Positions 18,361 through 27,005 of a stretch of DNA of 64,000 nt are shown one piece after another; the stretch's first letter is position 1; every line of letters starts with the position of its first letter. Origin of the DNA: Thermodesulfobacterium geofontis OPF15 (GTDB taxonomy: Bacteria; Desulfobacterota; Thermodesulfobacteria; Thermodesulfobacteriales; Thermodesulfobacteriaceae). The DNA lies in NCBI RefSeq assembly GCF_000215975.1, contig NC_015682.1, forward strand, positions 1,426,001-1,490,000. Direction: 5' to 3'. A program made the translations under genes and the position numbers. The notes under the pieces are model-generated. The model worked only from the letters and a program-made list of their open reading frames with translations, did not search any database and was not told the origin of the DNA.

Positions 18361-19119
18361 ATGAAGGTTTTAGGGCTTGACGTTGGGTCTACCTATATAA
18401 AAGTAGCTTTTTTTGAAAAAGGGAACTTAAAGGCTTTAGAAAGGGATAATACTTCTTATCAGCCTTTAGAAAAATGTTTTAGATACATAGAGAAATACCA
18501 ACCAGATCAGGTGGTGGCTACTGGATATGGAAGGAATCTTATAAATACAAATCTTGAAAACTGTATTACTATTTCTGAGATTAAGGCTTTTGCAATAGGT
18601 GCAAAATTTATCCATCCTAAAGTAGGGACTATTTTAGACATAGGAGGGCAGGATACTAAGGTAATAAGCCTTGATGAGAAAGGTAAAGTAGTAAAATTTG
18701 AAATGAACGACCGTTGCTCAGCAGGAACAGGAAGGTTTTTAGAGATAATGTGTAAGGCTTTAGGCTATAAAATTGAAGATTTAAACCATTTAGAAATAGA
18801 AGGCGAAGTTAAAGTAAAAATAAGTAGTCTATGCACAGTTTTTGCTGAATCAGAGGTTATCTCCCTTATAGCCCAAGGGGTGCCAAGGGAAGAAATTCTA
18901 AAGGGAGTTCATCTTTCTGTGGTCTACAAGGTGCTTTCTATGCTTAAAAGAATTCCTATTAGAGAAGATTTAGTTTTTGCTGGAGGCTGTTCCCAAAATA
19001 AGCTTTTAAAAAGACTTTTAGAAAATCAGCTAAAAACTAAGGTTATAACCTTAAAAGAATCTCCCTTCTTAGGGGCTATAGGAGCAGGGTTTTTTGGATT
19101 AAAATCTACCACTTCGTAA
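18361..19119 (+). CDS. ATP-dependent reductive activator (BadF/HgdC/YjiL family)
   Basis: A 252-residue ASKHA-fold ATPase. The phosphate-1 loop is GLDVGSTYIKV (5-15), followed by LDIGGQDTKVI (92-102) and the adenosine motif VFAGGCSQN. Cys119 (NDRCSAGTGRF) and Cys158 (SSLCTVFAES) are the two residues that, in a homodimer, hold a single bridging [4Fe-4S]. The family couples ATP hydrolysis to low-potential electron transfer into a double-cubane or dehydratase partner, here the preceding gene. Its end converges on and overlaps the LysR gene by 21 bases. Confidence 0.92.
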   Translation: MKVLGLDVGSTYIKVAFFEKGNLKALERDNTSYQPLEKCFRYIEKYQPDQVVATGYGRNLINTNLENCITISEIKAFAIGAKFIHPKVGTILDIGGQDTKVISLDEKGKVVKFEMNDRCSAGTGRFLEIMCKALGYKIEDLNHLEIEGEVKVKISSLCTVFAESEVISLIAQGVPREEILKGVHLSVVYKVLSMLKRIPIREDLVFAGGCSQNKLLKRLLENQLKTKVITLKESPFLGAIGAGFFGLKSTTS

Positions 19120-20001
19120 GTGGTAGAAAATGAAATTTATAAATTTTTCTTCTGAAGAAGTTAATTTTTTAACCCTGGGATAGATAAGATAAAATTTTCT
19201 TTTTATAGAAACATCTTTAATCTTAACTATTTTAATAAGATTTAATTTATTTTCCAATTCTATAGCTAATGAGGAAACAAAACCACATCCAAGTCCACTT
19301 TTAACAGCTTCTTTAATAGCTTCAGTGGAGCCCATCTCTCCAATAATATTTAATTTCATAATATCTAATCCCTTTTTTTGCAAATTTTCTATAGCATTTT
19401 TCCAAGTCCCTGAACCTTCCTCTCTTTTTATCAAAGGTATTTTGTAAAGCTTTCCTAAATCTATTTCATCTTCAGAAAAATCAGGAGGTGCTATTAAAAC
19501 TATTTCATCCTCATAACAACTTTTAAATATCAAATCTTTATTTTTAAAAACTGCTCCCACCATTCCAAGATCAAACTCTCCTTTAATTACCTTTTCAACA
19601 ATTTCTCTACTATCACCAACTTTCAAAAAAATAGAAATCTCAGAATATTTTTCTTTAAATCCTTTTATTATCTTAGGAAGTATATATTGTCCTGGGATAG
19701 TACTTCCTCCTATTTCAACCATACCTTTTTTCTCATCTCTATACAATTCAAGCTCTCTTTCCATTTCTTTTAAAAGCTTTATTATTTCCTTACCATATTC
19801 ATAGATAATTTTCCCAGCTTTACTTGGTATTACTTTGCGAGTATTACGATCAAGCAGTTTAACACCAAGTGTTTCTTCTAAATCTTTTATATGAAGAGTT
19901 ATAGTAGGTTGAGTAAGATAAAGGATTTTTGAAGCTTTAGAAAAACTTTTGGTCTCATAAACTTTAAGAAATACTTCTAACTTCCTAAAGTCTATCATCA
20001 T
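19099..20001 (-). CDS. LysR-type transcriptional regulator, possibly selenium-metabolism associated
   Basis: A 299-300 residue regulator with the N-terminal winged helix FRKLEVFLKVYETKSFSKASKILYLTQPTITLHIKDLEE and a periplasmic-binding-like effector domain (from about 90: GMVEIGGSTIPGQYILP). REEGSGTWK and the overall pattern resemble a LysR subgroup reported near selenium genes. That subgroup call comes from memory and position (selD 3 kb away, fdhAB divergent). Two adjacent ATGs are possible. TATAAT at 20012-20007 leaves five to eight bases, so the mRNA is probably leaderless. Target is likely the divergent fdhAB, as is common for LysR genes. Confidence 0.85.
   Translation of the reverse strand: MMIDFRKLEVFLKVYETKSFSKASKILYLTQPTITLHIKDLEETLGVKLLDRNTRKVIPSKAGKIIYEYGKEIIKLLKEMERELELYRDEKKGMVEIGGSTIPGQYILPKIIKGFKEKYSEISIFLKVGDSREIVEKVIKGEFDLGMVGAVFKNKDLIFKSCYEDEIVLIAPPDFSEDEIDLGKLYKIPLIKREEGSGTWKNAIENLQKKGLDIMKLNIIGEMGSTEAIKEAVKSGLGCGFVSSLAIELENKLNLIKIVKIKDVSIKRKFYLIYPRVKKLTSSEEKFINFIFYHLRSGRF
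19105..19127. terminator. Hairpin shared by the 3' ends of convergent genes
   Basis: TCTACCACTT and AAGTGGTAGA form a perfect 10-bp stem with loop CGT. It lies inside the overlapping 3' coding ends of the ATPase activator (plus) and LysR gene (minus). On the minus strand it is followed by TTTT, so it can terminate the LysR transcript. On the plus strand the U-tract is missing. Confidence 0.5.
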
Positions 20002-20160
20002 AAAATATTATACTACCAAATTTTTTTATTTAAAACTTATTTTAATTAATATTTCCAATAAATTGTTTCTAATTTAATTTAAATTTTTTATTTGACTTTT
20101 TTCATAATATTTTTGAAAATTTTCCTTTTAAAGGATCAAAATAAAAGGAGGTGGGGGGGT

Positions 20161-23100
20161 ATGGATATTAGATTGACAAGAAGGGATTTTTTAAAGTTAT
20201 CCATAAGTTCTTTAGTTTTAAGCTCAATTGGAATTAATTTAGAACCTGTTAAGGCTTATGCAAAAGAATTAAAGATTAAAGATGCCAAAGAGACTACAAC
20301 CATTTGTCCTTATTGTTCTGTTGGATGTGGAATTATTGTTTATTCTAAAGGGGGAAAGGTAGTAAATACAGAGGGAGATCCTGATCATCCTATTAATGAG
20401 GGTTCTCTTTGTCCTAAAGGAGCTTCTCTTTATCAGCTGGCAAATAATCCAACGAGGGTTTTAAAACCTTTATATAGGGCACCCTATTCTGATAAATGGA
20501 AAGAGGTTTCTTGGGACTGGGCTCTTGATAGGATTGCAAGATTGGTAAAGTCTACCAGAGACAAATACTTTATAGTTAAAAATGAGAAGGGGCAGGTTGT
20601 AAATAGAGTTGAGGCAATTGCTCATCTTGGTTCAGCTGCCCTTGATAATGAAGAATGCTATATTTTACAAAAATTAATGAGAGCACTTGGTCTTGTTTAT
20701 ATAGAACATCAGGCACGTGTCTGTCACAGTCCATCAGTTCCTGCCTTGGCAGAATCTTTTGGTAGAGGAGCAATGACCAATCAATATATTGATATTAAAA
20801 ATGCTGATGTAATTTTGGTAATGGGTGGAAATCCTGCTGAAAATCATCCTATTTCTATGAAATGGATCCTTAGAGCTAAAAAAGAAAGAGGGGCAAAACT
20901 TGTGGTTGTTGATCCTAAGTTTACAAGAACTGCATCTCAAGCTGATCTATATGTTCCTATTCGTCCAGGAACTGATATAGCCTTTCTTGGTGGTTTAATC
21001 AAATACATCATTGATAATGAGCTTTATTTTAAAGATTATGTAGTTAATTATACAGATGCAAGTTTCTTAGTAGATCCTAACTTTAAAGATACTGAAGATT
21101 TAGGTGGTGTATTTTCTGGATTTGATCCTGAGAAAAGAAAATATGATAAAGCAACCTGGAAGTATCAAGTTGATGAAAATGGAGTTATAAAGAAGGATCC
21201 CACTTTAAAGGATCCAAACTGTGTATTTCAATTATTGAAAAAGCATTATTCAAGATATACCTTAGATACTGTTTCTGCAATTACTGGTGCTCCAAAGGAA
21301 AAGTTACTTAAAGCTTATGAGATTATTGCGGAAACAGGAAAGCCAAATAAGGTAGCGACTGAATGTTATGCTATGGGATGGACTCAGCATACTGTTGGTG
21401 TTCAAAATATAAGAACCATGGCAATTATCCAACTTCTTCTTGGAAATGTGGGAATGGCAGGTGGTGGAATTAACGCTTTAAGAGGAGAATCAAATGTTCA
21501 GGGTTCAACTGATATGGGACTTCTTTTCCATATTTTACCAGGGTATTTACCTACACCAAAGGCTTCCTGGGTAGATTTAAAGACTTATATTGAGAAAAAT
21601 ACTCCTAAAACTAAAGAGCCAAAGAGTTTAAACTGGTGGAAAAATAGACCTAAGTATATAGTAAGCTTACTTAAAGCTTTTTATGGAGATAATGCAACTC
21701 CTGAAAATGATTTTTGTTATAGTTATTTACCTAAGCTTGATGATGACAAACAGTATACTTGGTATGATCTTTTTGATGCTATGTATAAAGGTAAAATTAA
21801 GGGATTCTTTGCTTGGGGGCAGAATCCAGCTTGTTCTTCTGCAAATGCTGGTAAAGTAAGAACTGCACTTTCTAAGCTTGACTGGTTAGTTTGTGTAAAT
21901 CTCTGGGATAGTGAGACAGCCTCATTTTGGAGAGGACCTGGTATGGATCCTAAGAAGATAAAGACTGAGGTATTTTTACTTCCAGCTGCAGCATCCATTG
22001 AAAAAGAAGGAAGTATTACTAATTCTGGAAGAATAGCTCAATGGAGATATAAAGCAGTAGAACCTCCTGGTGAGGCAAGACCTGATGCAGAGATTATAAA
22101 CGAGCTTTATAAGAGAATTAAAGCACTTTATGCAAAAGAAGGTGGAGCTTTTCCTGATCCTATACTTAAGCTTAATTGGAATTATGGAGACAAACATGTT
22201 GATACAAAGCTTATAGCTAAGGAATATAATGGATATTTTACTAAGGATGTTACTGTAGGGGATAAGTCTTTTAAGAAAGGAACTCAGGTTCCCAGTTTTG
22301 TATTTTTACAGGATGATGGATCAACTGCTTGTGGAAACTGGATATATTCTGGTAGTTATACAGAAGAAGGAAATATGATGGCAAGGAGGGAAAAGGTTGA
22401 TATAGCTGGTCTTGGGCTTTATCCGAAGTGGGCATGGTGTTGGCCGGTTAATAGAAGAATTCTTTATAATAGAGCAAGTGTTGATCCTAATGGTAATCCT
22501 TGGGATCCTCAGAGACCGGTTATTAAATGGGATCCTCAAGCTAAGAAGTGGGTTGGAGATGTTCCTGATGGACCACAGCCACCACTTGCAATGGAAGGAG
22601 GAGTATTACCTTTTATTATGAAACCTTCAGGTGTAGGAACTATATTTGGAGCAGGTCTTGCAGATGGTCCATTCCCCACTCATTATGAACCTGTAGAATC
22701 ACCCTTTGAAAATCTTCTTTATCCAAAAGTTAGATTTAACCCAGTTGCAAGAATTTTTAAGGATACACCTCTTGATAAGATTATACTTGGTGCTGATCCA
22801 AAATATCCTTATGTTGCAACTACATATAGAGTTACTGAGCATTGGCAGACAGGGCTTATGACGAGAAATATGCCTTGGTTACTTGAGCTTCAGCCTCAGG
22901 TATTTGTAGAAATGAGCAAAGAATTAGCAAAGGAACTTGGAATTAAAAGTGGAGATAAAGTAATTGTTACTTCTCCAAGAGGAAAGATTTGGGCAATAGC
23001 AATAGTTACTGAAAGAATTAAACCTCTTAAAATTATGGGGCATACTTGTCATGTTGTAGGAATACCTTGGCATTATGGATGGAGATGGCCTGAAGATGGA

Positions 23101-23202
23101 AGTGGTGGAGATAGCGCTAATCTTTTAACTCCACCTGCATATGATCCAAATACTTCTATTCAGGAAACTAAATGTTTTGCAGTAAATATAAAAAAGGCAT
23201 AG
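20161..23202 (+). CDS. fdhA: Formate dehydrogenase catalytic subunit, Tat-exported, cysteine form
   Basis: A 1013-residue molybdo/tungsto-bis-MGD enzyme of the FdnG class that oxidises formate outside the cytoplasm. The start at 20161 follows AGGAGGTGGG and gives a twin-arginine signal (TRRDFLKLS). Then come the [4Fe-4S] motif CPYCSVGCG...SLCPKG and the active-site loop ARVCHSPSVPAL. Cys188 (TGT) occupies the place of selenocysteine in E. coli FdnG. FGRGAMTNQYIDIKNADVILVMGGNPAENHP follows. The C-terminal MGD domain has MSKELAKELGIKSGDKVIV. Paired with fdhB 17 bases downstream; no cytochrome b subunit is adjacent. Confidence 0.95.
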   Translation: MDIRLTRRDFLKLSISSLVLSSIGINLEPVKAYAKELKIKDAKETTTICPYCSVGCGIIVYSKGGKVVNTEGDPDHPINEGSLCPKGASLYQLANNPTRVLKPLYRAPYSDKWKEVSWDWALDRIARLVKSTRDKYFIVKNEKGQVVNRVEAIAHLGSAALDNEECYILQKLMRALGLVYIEHQARVCHSPSVPALAESFGRGAMTNQYIDIKNADVILVMGGNPAENHPISMKWILRAKKERGAKLVVVDPKFTRTASQADLYVPIRPGTDIAFLGGLIKYIIDNELYFKDYVVNYTDASFLVDPNFKDTEDLGGVFSGFDPEKRKYDKATWKYQVDENGVIKKDPTLKDPNCVFQLLKKHYSRYTLDTVSAITGAPKEKLLKAYEIIAETGKPNKVATECYAMGWTQHTVGVQNIRTMAIIQLLLGNVGMAGGGINALRGESNVQGSTDMGLLFHILPGYLPTPKASWVDLKTYIEKNTPKTKEPKSLNWWKNRPKYIVSLLKAFYGDNATPENDFCYSYLPKLDDDKQYTWYDLFDAMYKGKIKGFFAWGQNPACSSANAGKVRTALSKLDWLVCVNLWDSETASFWRGPGMDPKKIKTEVFLLPAAASIEKEGSITNSGRIAQWRYKAVEPPGEARPDAEIINELYKRIKALYAKEGGAFPDPILKLNWNYGDKHVDTKLIAKEYNGYFTKDVTVGDKSFKKGTQVPSFVFLQDDGSTACGNWIYSGSYTEEGNMMARREKVDIAGLGLYPKWAWCWPVNRRILYNRASVDPNGNPWDPQRPVIKWDPQAKKWVGDVPDGPQPPLAMEGGVLPFIMKPSGVGTIFGAGLADGPFPTHYEPVESPFENLLYPKVRFNPVARIFKDTPLDKIILGADPKYPYVATTYRVTEHWQTGLMTRNMPWLLELQPQVFVEMSKELAKELGIKSGDKVIVTSPRGKIWAIAIVTERIKPLKIMGHTCHVVGIPWHYGWRWPEDGSGGDSANLLTPPAYDPNTSIQETKCFAVNIKKA

Positions 23203-23219
23203 AAAAAGGGGGTTAAAAA

Positions 23220-23936
23220 ATGGGAAGAAAAGCACTTCTTATAACACCAGATTTGTGTATAGGATGTAGGGCTTGTCAAGTAGCGTGTAAATCTTGGAAT
23301 GGATTGCCAGCAGAAAAAACAAAGAATAACGGGACTCATGAAAATCCTCCTGATCTTTCAGGAAATACTTATAATAAAATAAGGTTTATAGAAAAATCTG
23401 TTGATGGTGAAGTGAGATGGCTTTTTGTTCGTCAATCCTGTATGCATTGTGGGGAGCCTGCTTGTGTTTCAGTTTGTCCTGTTGGAGCTATGCAAAAGGA
23501 TTCAGAGACAGGGATTGTATTTTATGATAAAAATGTTTGTATAGGTTGTCAGGCATGTAGATCAGCTTGTCCTTTTGATATTCCAAGATATGATAAACAA
23601 GGAAAGGTTAGTAAATGTCATATGTGTATAGATAGGGTTAAAGCTGGGCTTGTTCCAGCCTGTGCCAAGACTTGTCCAACAGGAGCTATAAAGTTTGGAG
23701 AAAGGGATGAGCTTATAGCTAAGGCAAAGGCTGAAGGATATAAGATTATTTATGGTGAAAAGGAATTAGGAGGCTTAGGACAGGTATTTGCTATTAATGA
23801 GGCACCAAGTTATTACCAACTTGCAGAAAATCCAAAAGCACCTGAGAAGGTTGTTGCTCTTGGTGAGATGTTAAGGATTCTTGTTGCTAAAGGAATTCCT
23901 ATTAATAACTCCATAATTAAAGAATTCCTTAGCTAA
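23220..23936 (+). CDS. fdhB: Formate dehydrogenase iron-sulfur subunit
   Basis: A 238-residue electron-transfer subunit with four [4Fe-4S] cysteine clusters: CIGCRACQVACK, CMHCGEPACVSVCP, CIGCQACRSACP and CHMC...CAKTCP. This is the DmsB/FdnH-like four-cluster ferredoxin pattern. It lacks the C-terminal transmembrane helix of E. coli FdnH, so it should form a soluble periplasmic FdhAB dimer, co-exported by the Tat signal of FdhA. Electrons would then pass to a periplasmic cytochrome c. A GC-rich hairpin follows 11 bases after the stop. Confidence 0.94.
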   Translation: MGRKALLITPDLCIGCRACQVACKSWNGLPAEKTKNNGTHENPPDLSGNTYNKIRFIEKSVDGEVRWLFVRQSCMHCGEPACVSVCPVGAMQKDSETGIVFYDKNVCIGCQACRSACPFDIPRYDKQGKVSKCHMCIDRVKAGLVPACAKTCPTGAIKFGERDELIAKAKAEGYKIIYGEKELGGLGQVFAINEAPSYYQLAENPKAPEKVVALGEMLRILVAKGIPINNSIIKEFLS

Positions 23937-23947
23937 GATTTTTTCTT

Positions 23948-23960
23948 GGGGAATCTCCCC
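23948..23960 (+). terminator. Probable terminator of fdhAB
   Basis: GGGGA, loop ATC, TCCCC: a short but GC-rich stem in a very AT-rich context, followed by CTACTTTT on the plus strand. It lies between the convergent fdhB and thioredoxin-like genes. Confidence 0.55.
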
Positions 23961-23966
23961 CTACTT

Positions 23967-24461
23967 TTAATTACAATTTACGTATTTATTTAAAATTTTT
24001 GTCCAGTCTTTTAAGTTTTTATATCCCACTACCCTTTCTACTAAATTACCATTTTGATTTAATATATAAGTTGTAGGAGTAATAGAAAAGTCAGGAAAAA
24101 TTTTGAAGATATCTGAAGGTGCTATCCCTACAATATAAGTAAGATTGCGAGAATTCACAATTTTGGGAAGCAAGGGCATTCCTTCTTTATCAACTAATAA
24201 AGAAATTATTTTGTATTCATTAGATTTACAAATTTGATTAAGCTTATTTAAAGTATTAAGTTCTACTAAACACATAGGACAATAACTTGTAAAAAGATTT
24301 AAAAGCACATATTTTCCTTTAAATTTTTGCAAGCTATATTTTTCTCCTTTATAGGTATAAAAGTCAAAATTTATAACAGATGAAGAATTTAAAGCTGAAA
24401 AAGAAAACAAGCTAAAACTAATAACAAAAGCTAATATAAACAAAAATTTTTTAATTTTCAT
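23967..24461 (-). CDS. Exported thioredoxin-like protein (TlpA/ResA type)
   Basis: A 164-residue protein with an N-terminal hydrophobic export signal (about 5-24) and a thioredoxin fold. GKYVLLNLFTSYCPMCLVELNTL gives a CPMC active site after the expected strand. It is followed by KIISLLVDKEG and a cis-Pro region PDFSITPTTYILNQNGNLV. Members act as periplasmic disulfide reductants, often in cytochrome c maturation, but no ccm gene is adjacent. The ATG has a strong AGGAGGAGG site. It is last in a minus-strand group with lpxK. Confidence 0.85.
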   Translation of the reverse strand: MKIKKFLFILAFVISFSLFSFSALNSSSVINFDFYTYKGEKYSLQKFKGKYVLLNLFTSYCPMCLVELNTLNKLNQICKSNEYKIISLLVDKEGMPLLPKIVNSRNLTYIVGIAPSDIFKIFPDFSITPTTYILNQNGNLVERVVGYKNLKDWTKILNKYVNCN

Positions 24462-24486
24462 GTTAAACCTCCTCCTGCAATTTTAT

Positions 24487-25452
24487 TTAATATATTTTTA
24501 AAAATTTTAAAATAAATTCAACTAATCCTTTAACTTCTATTTCAAAATCTAAAAAATAAAGATTTTCCTGAAAATCAAGCTTTATTCCATCCTTTAATGT
24601 AGTAATATAATTTTCCTTAGGATCAAGTTCAAAACCTTTATAATGATAATGATCCGGAAAAGAAAGCCGTTTTTTAATTCTTAAACCAAGCTTTTCTAAA
24701 ATATCAAAGAATTGTTTATTATTAGCTAACCCACAAAATGCTATAAAATCTTTTTCTTTAAAATCATCCACTTTCTCCAAGTTTTTATTTAAAATTTTCC
24801 AGTTTTTTCTATAAAGTTTAAAAACAGGCTTTTCTTTATAAGAGAAATCAAAAGGTTTATATTCTTGATAAGTTAAAATTATAGCGTCTGCCCTTTCTAA
24901 AGAACTTATAGGCTCTCTTAGTCTCCCAAAAGGGAAAAGCTTATCATCCAAGTCTTCTTTTTTTAAAAGAACAAGATCTAAATTCCTTTTTATTCTTCGG
25001 TGCTGAAAACCATCATCTAACAAAATCAAATTAACTCCCAAATCTTTAAAAGCTATTTCACTTCCCCTTTTTCTATCTTCATCAACTAAAATACTTACTT
25101 TAATACCCTTCTTTTCAAAAATTTTACCAAGTAAATAAGGTTCATCTCCTGCCTTTTCCCAGTCTACTTTAAGTTTTCCTTTTTCCATAACCATAACTGA
25201 TCCCTTACTTTTTCTTTTATATCCTCTTGAGATAACTGCTATATCAAATTGGGAAAATAATTTTTCACATAAATATCTAATAAGAGAGGTTTTTCCGCTC
25301 CCACCAAGGGATAAATTCCCTATGGAAATAACAGGAACAGGAATTTCAAAACTCCTAAAAATATTTTTATCATATAAAAAATTTCTTGTTTCTATAATAT
25401 AGAAGTAAGGATTTATATAGTCTAAAAAATTAAACATTTCCTTTATAGGCAT
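24487..25452 (-). CDS. lpxK: Tetraacyldisaccharide 4'-kinase
   Basis: A 321-residue inner-membrane kinase that phosphorylates the lipid A precursor to lipid IVA. The P-loop is SIGNLSLGGSGKTSLIRYL. Next come ISRGYKRKSKG (typical LSRGYG), AGDEPYLLGK, VDEDRKRGSEIA and LLDDGFQHRRIKRNLDLVLL, then PFGRLREPISSLERADAIILT. All are canonical for LpxK. It overlaps the upstream flippase-like gene by 23 bases. Confidence 0.95.
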   Translation of the reverse strand: MPIKEMFNFLDYINPYFYIIETRNFLYDKNIFRSFEIPVPVISIGNLSLGGSGKTSLIRYLCEKLFSQFDIAVISRGYKRKSKGSVMVMEKGKLKVDWEKAGDEPYLLGKIFEKKGIKVSILVDEDRKRGSEIAFKDLGVNLILLDDGFQHRRIKRNLDLVLLKKEDLDDKLFPFGRLREPISSLERADAIILTYQEYKPFDFSYKEKPVFKLYRKNWKILNKNLEKVDDFKEKDFIAFCGLANNKQFFDILEKLGLRIKKRLSFPDHYHYKGFELDPKENYITTLKDGIKLDFQENLYFLDFEIEVKGLVEFILKFLKIY

Positions 25453-26395
25453 CCTTCATAATTAGCATTAAAAATAAAACACCTCCGATGATTGCAGATA
25501 GGTATTGAGTTATTATTCTCCATAAAATGGCAAATATGCCTAAAAAATCGGCACCTATAAAATTATCAAATATAGACAGAGCGCCTATTTCACCTATACC
25601 ACTTCCTCCAGGAGTTGGACTCATAAAAATAGCATAAAATAAAGGAAGTTGAGCTAAAAAAATTTTTTTTATAAAAGCTTTTTCGTTGAAAGCTTTTACC
25701 AAAAAAACACCTGTCAAGAGCAAAGAATTGTACATAAATAAAGTAAATATAAAAATTATTAAAAAAACTTTTTTCTTTTGTTTAAAAAAGTCTTGGCAAA
25801 GAGTAAAATATTTTGATATGGTGTATTTTACACTTCTTAAAATTTCCTTATTTATAAATTCCGATCCTTTTTTAAAAAACAGTTTCCAAAGAGTAAATAA
25901 TATAGTAGTTATAAAAATAATTATGAAAAGTAGAGAAATTATTTCTTTGGCTTCTTTTGGGTTATTCAATATAGAGTGAATAGTAAAAGGTAAAAATATT
26001 ACATAAAAAAATATACCAGCAACACATTTTAAAGTTGCTATATACATTATTTGATAAATTTCTCCTCCCACTCTTTTTAGAGTATAAAAAAGAAGAAGCT
26101 CCCCTCCTAAAAAATATGGAGTTACTGTAGCTCCAAAACTATTTATTAAAGTTATTATATATCCATATAGAAAAGGATAATTAAGACCTATGGTTCGTGC
26201 AATAATAAAAATCCTTAAGTTATCAAAAGTATGAAAGAAAAAAAGGGTACATAAACTTAAAAAAAGATATTTTTTGTTTATTAAATAAATTATTTGAGAA
26301 AAATTTGAAGGAATACTTTTGTTAAGTACATATAAAAAAGATAATAAAATTATGGTAACAGTAAAAAAAAGACCATATAAAATATTTTTATACAT
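25430..26395 (-). CDS. Flippase-like integral membrane protein (AglD/UPF0104, LPG synthase TM-region family)
   Basis: A 321-residue protein with about eight hydrophobic helices. The family hallmark near the C-terminus, SPTPGGSGIGEIGAL, corresponds to the PxPGGxGxxE motif of the lysylphosphatidylglycerol-synthase transmembrane region and related AglD proteins. An earlier RTIGLNYPF...NSFGATVTPYFLGGE also fits. Members act in lipid or glycolipid handling, but substrates are mostly unknown. Overlap with lpxK suggests an envelope-lipid role here. No soluble synthetase domain is present. Confidence 0.8.
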   Translation of the reverse strand: MYKNILYGLFFTVTIILLSFLYVLNKSIPSNFSQIIYLINKKYLFLSLCTLFFFHTFDNLRIFIIARTIGLNYPFLYGYIITLINSFGATVTPYFLGGELLLFYTLKRVGGEIYQIMYIATLKCVAGIFFYVIFLPFTIHSILNNPKEAKEIISLLFIIIFITTILFTLWKLFFKKGSEFINKEILRSVKYTISKYFTLCQDFFKQKKKVFLIIFIFTLFMYNSLLLTGVFLVKAFNEKAFIKKIFLAQLPLFYAIFMSPTPGGSGIGEIGALSIFDNFIGADFLGIFAILWRIITQYLSAIIGGVLFLMLIMKDAYKGNV

Positions 26396-26487
26396 ACATT
26401 AAAACCCTTAAACTTTTTAAAATTTTTATTACTTTTAAATATTGAATTTTATGGTATTTTTTAAATATTACTATTTTAACCTTAACT

Positions 26488-26493
26488 TATAAT
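26488..26493 (+). promoter_or_regulatory. Putative -10 element of the HIT gene
   Basis: TATAAT at 26488-26493, followed by an AGAGGAGAA ribosome site just before the ATG at 26511. No convincing -35 element was found. Confidence 0.35.
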
Positions 26494-26510
26494 TCTATAA
26501 AGAGGAGAAT

Positions 26511-27005
26511 ATGGAGAGAAAAATTTTATGGGCTCCTTGGAGAGGAGAATATGTATCTGGAAAAAAAGAACCCGGGTGCATTTTCTGTCCTCCTAATAGT
26601 CCACTCCCTGACGAAGAAAGACTTATTCTTTACAAAGATGAAAAAGTTTTAGTAATAATGAACAAATTTCCCTACAATACAGGCCATTTATTAATTGCTC
26701 CAAGAAGACATATAGCTGATTTAGAAGCTCTAACTGAAGAAGAACTTTTAAATATAATGAAAATGTCTCAAGAAGCTGTAAAAATCCTTAAAAAAGTGTT
26801 AAAACCAGATGGATTTAATATTGGATTTAACATTGGAAAAGTAGCAGGTGCCGGTTATCCAGATCATATTCATCTTCAATTAGTGCCTCGTTGGGAAGGA
26901 GATATAAATTTTTTAGCGGTATTAGATGAGGTTAGGGTTATCTCTCAACATTTAAAAACATTATACAGAGAACTTTTTCCTCATTTTCAATCTATAAAAC
27001 TTTAA
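26511..27005 (+). CDS. HIT-family nucleotide hydrolase/phosphorylase
   Basis: A 164-residue protein with the histidine triad [11 protein letters not shown] (HxHxQ form, about residues 122-132) and [21 protein letters not shown]. The N-terminal CIFC looks like the zinc-binding element of AP4A-phosphorylase-like HIT proteins. Members cleave dinucleoside polyphosphates such as AP4A. It stands alone and converges on tyrS with a 4-base overlap. Exact substrate not determinable. Confidence 0.9.
   Translation: MERKILWAPWRGEYVSGKKEPGCIFCPPNSPLPDEERLILYKDEKVLVIMNKFPYNTGHLLIAPRRHIADLEALTEEELLNIMKMSQEAVKILKKVLKPDGFNIGFNIGKVAGAGYPDHIHLQLVPRWEGDINFLAVLDEVRVISQHLKTLYRELFPHFQSIKL

Noticed and set aside
20092-20097. 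TATTTGACTTTTT motif upstream of fdhA, also seen near 17005 (double-cubane gene) and, on the minus strand, near 32417 (HmcF-like gene), as a shared operator
   Set aside because: TTGACT appears to be the ordinary -35 element in this genome and the flanks are generic A/T; three loose matches do not make a regulon.
20092-20160. Upstream ATG extending FdhA by 23 residues
   Set aside because: The strong AGGAGGTGGG site and the twin-arginine signal both place the start at 20161.
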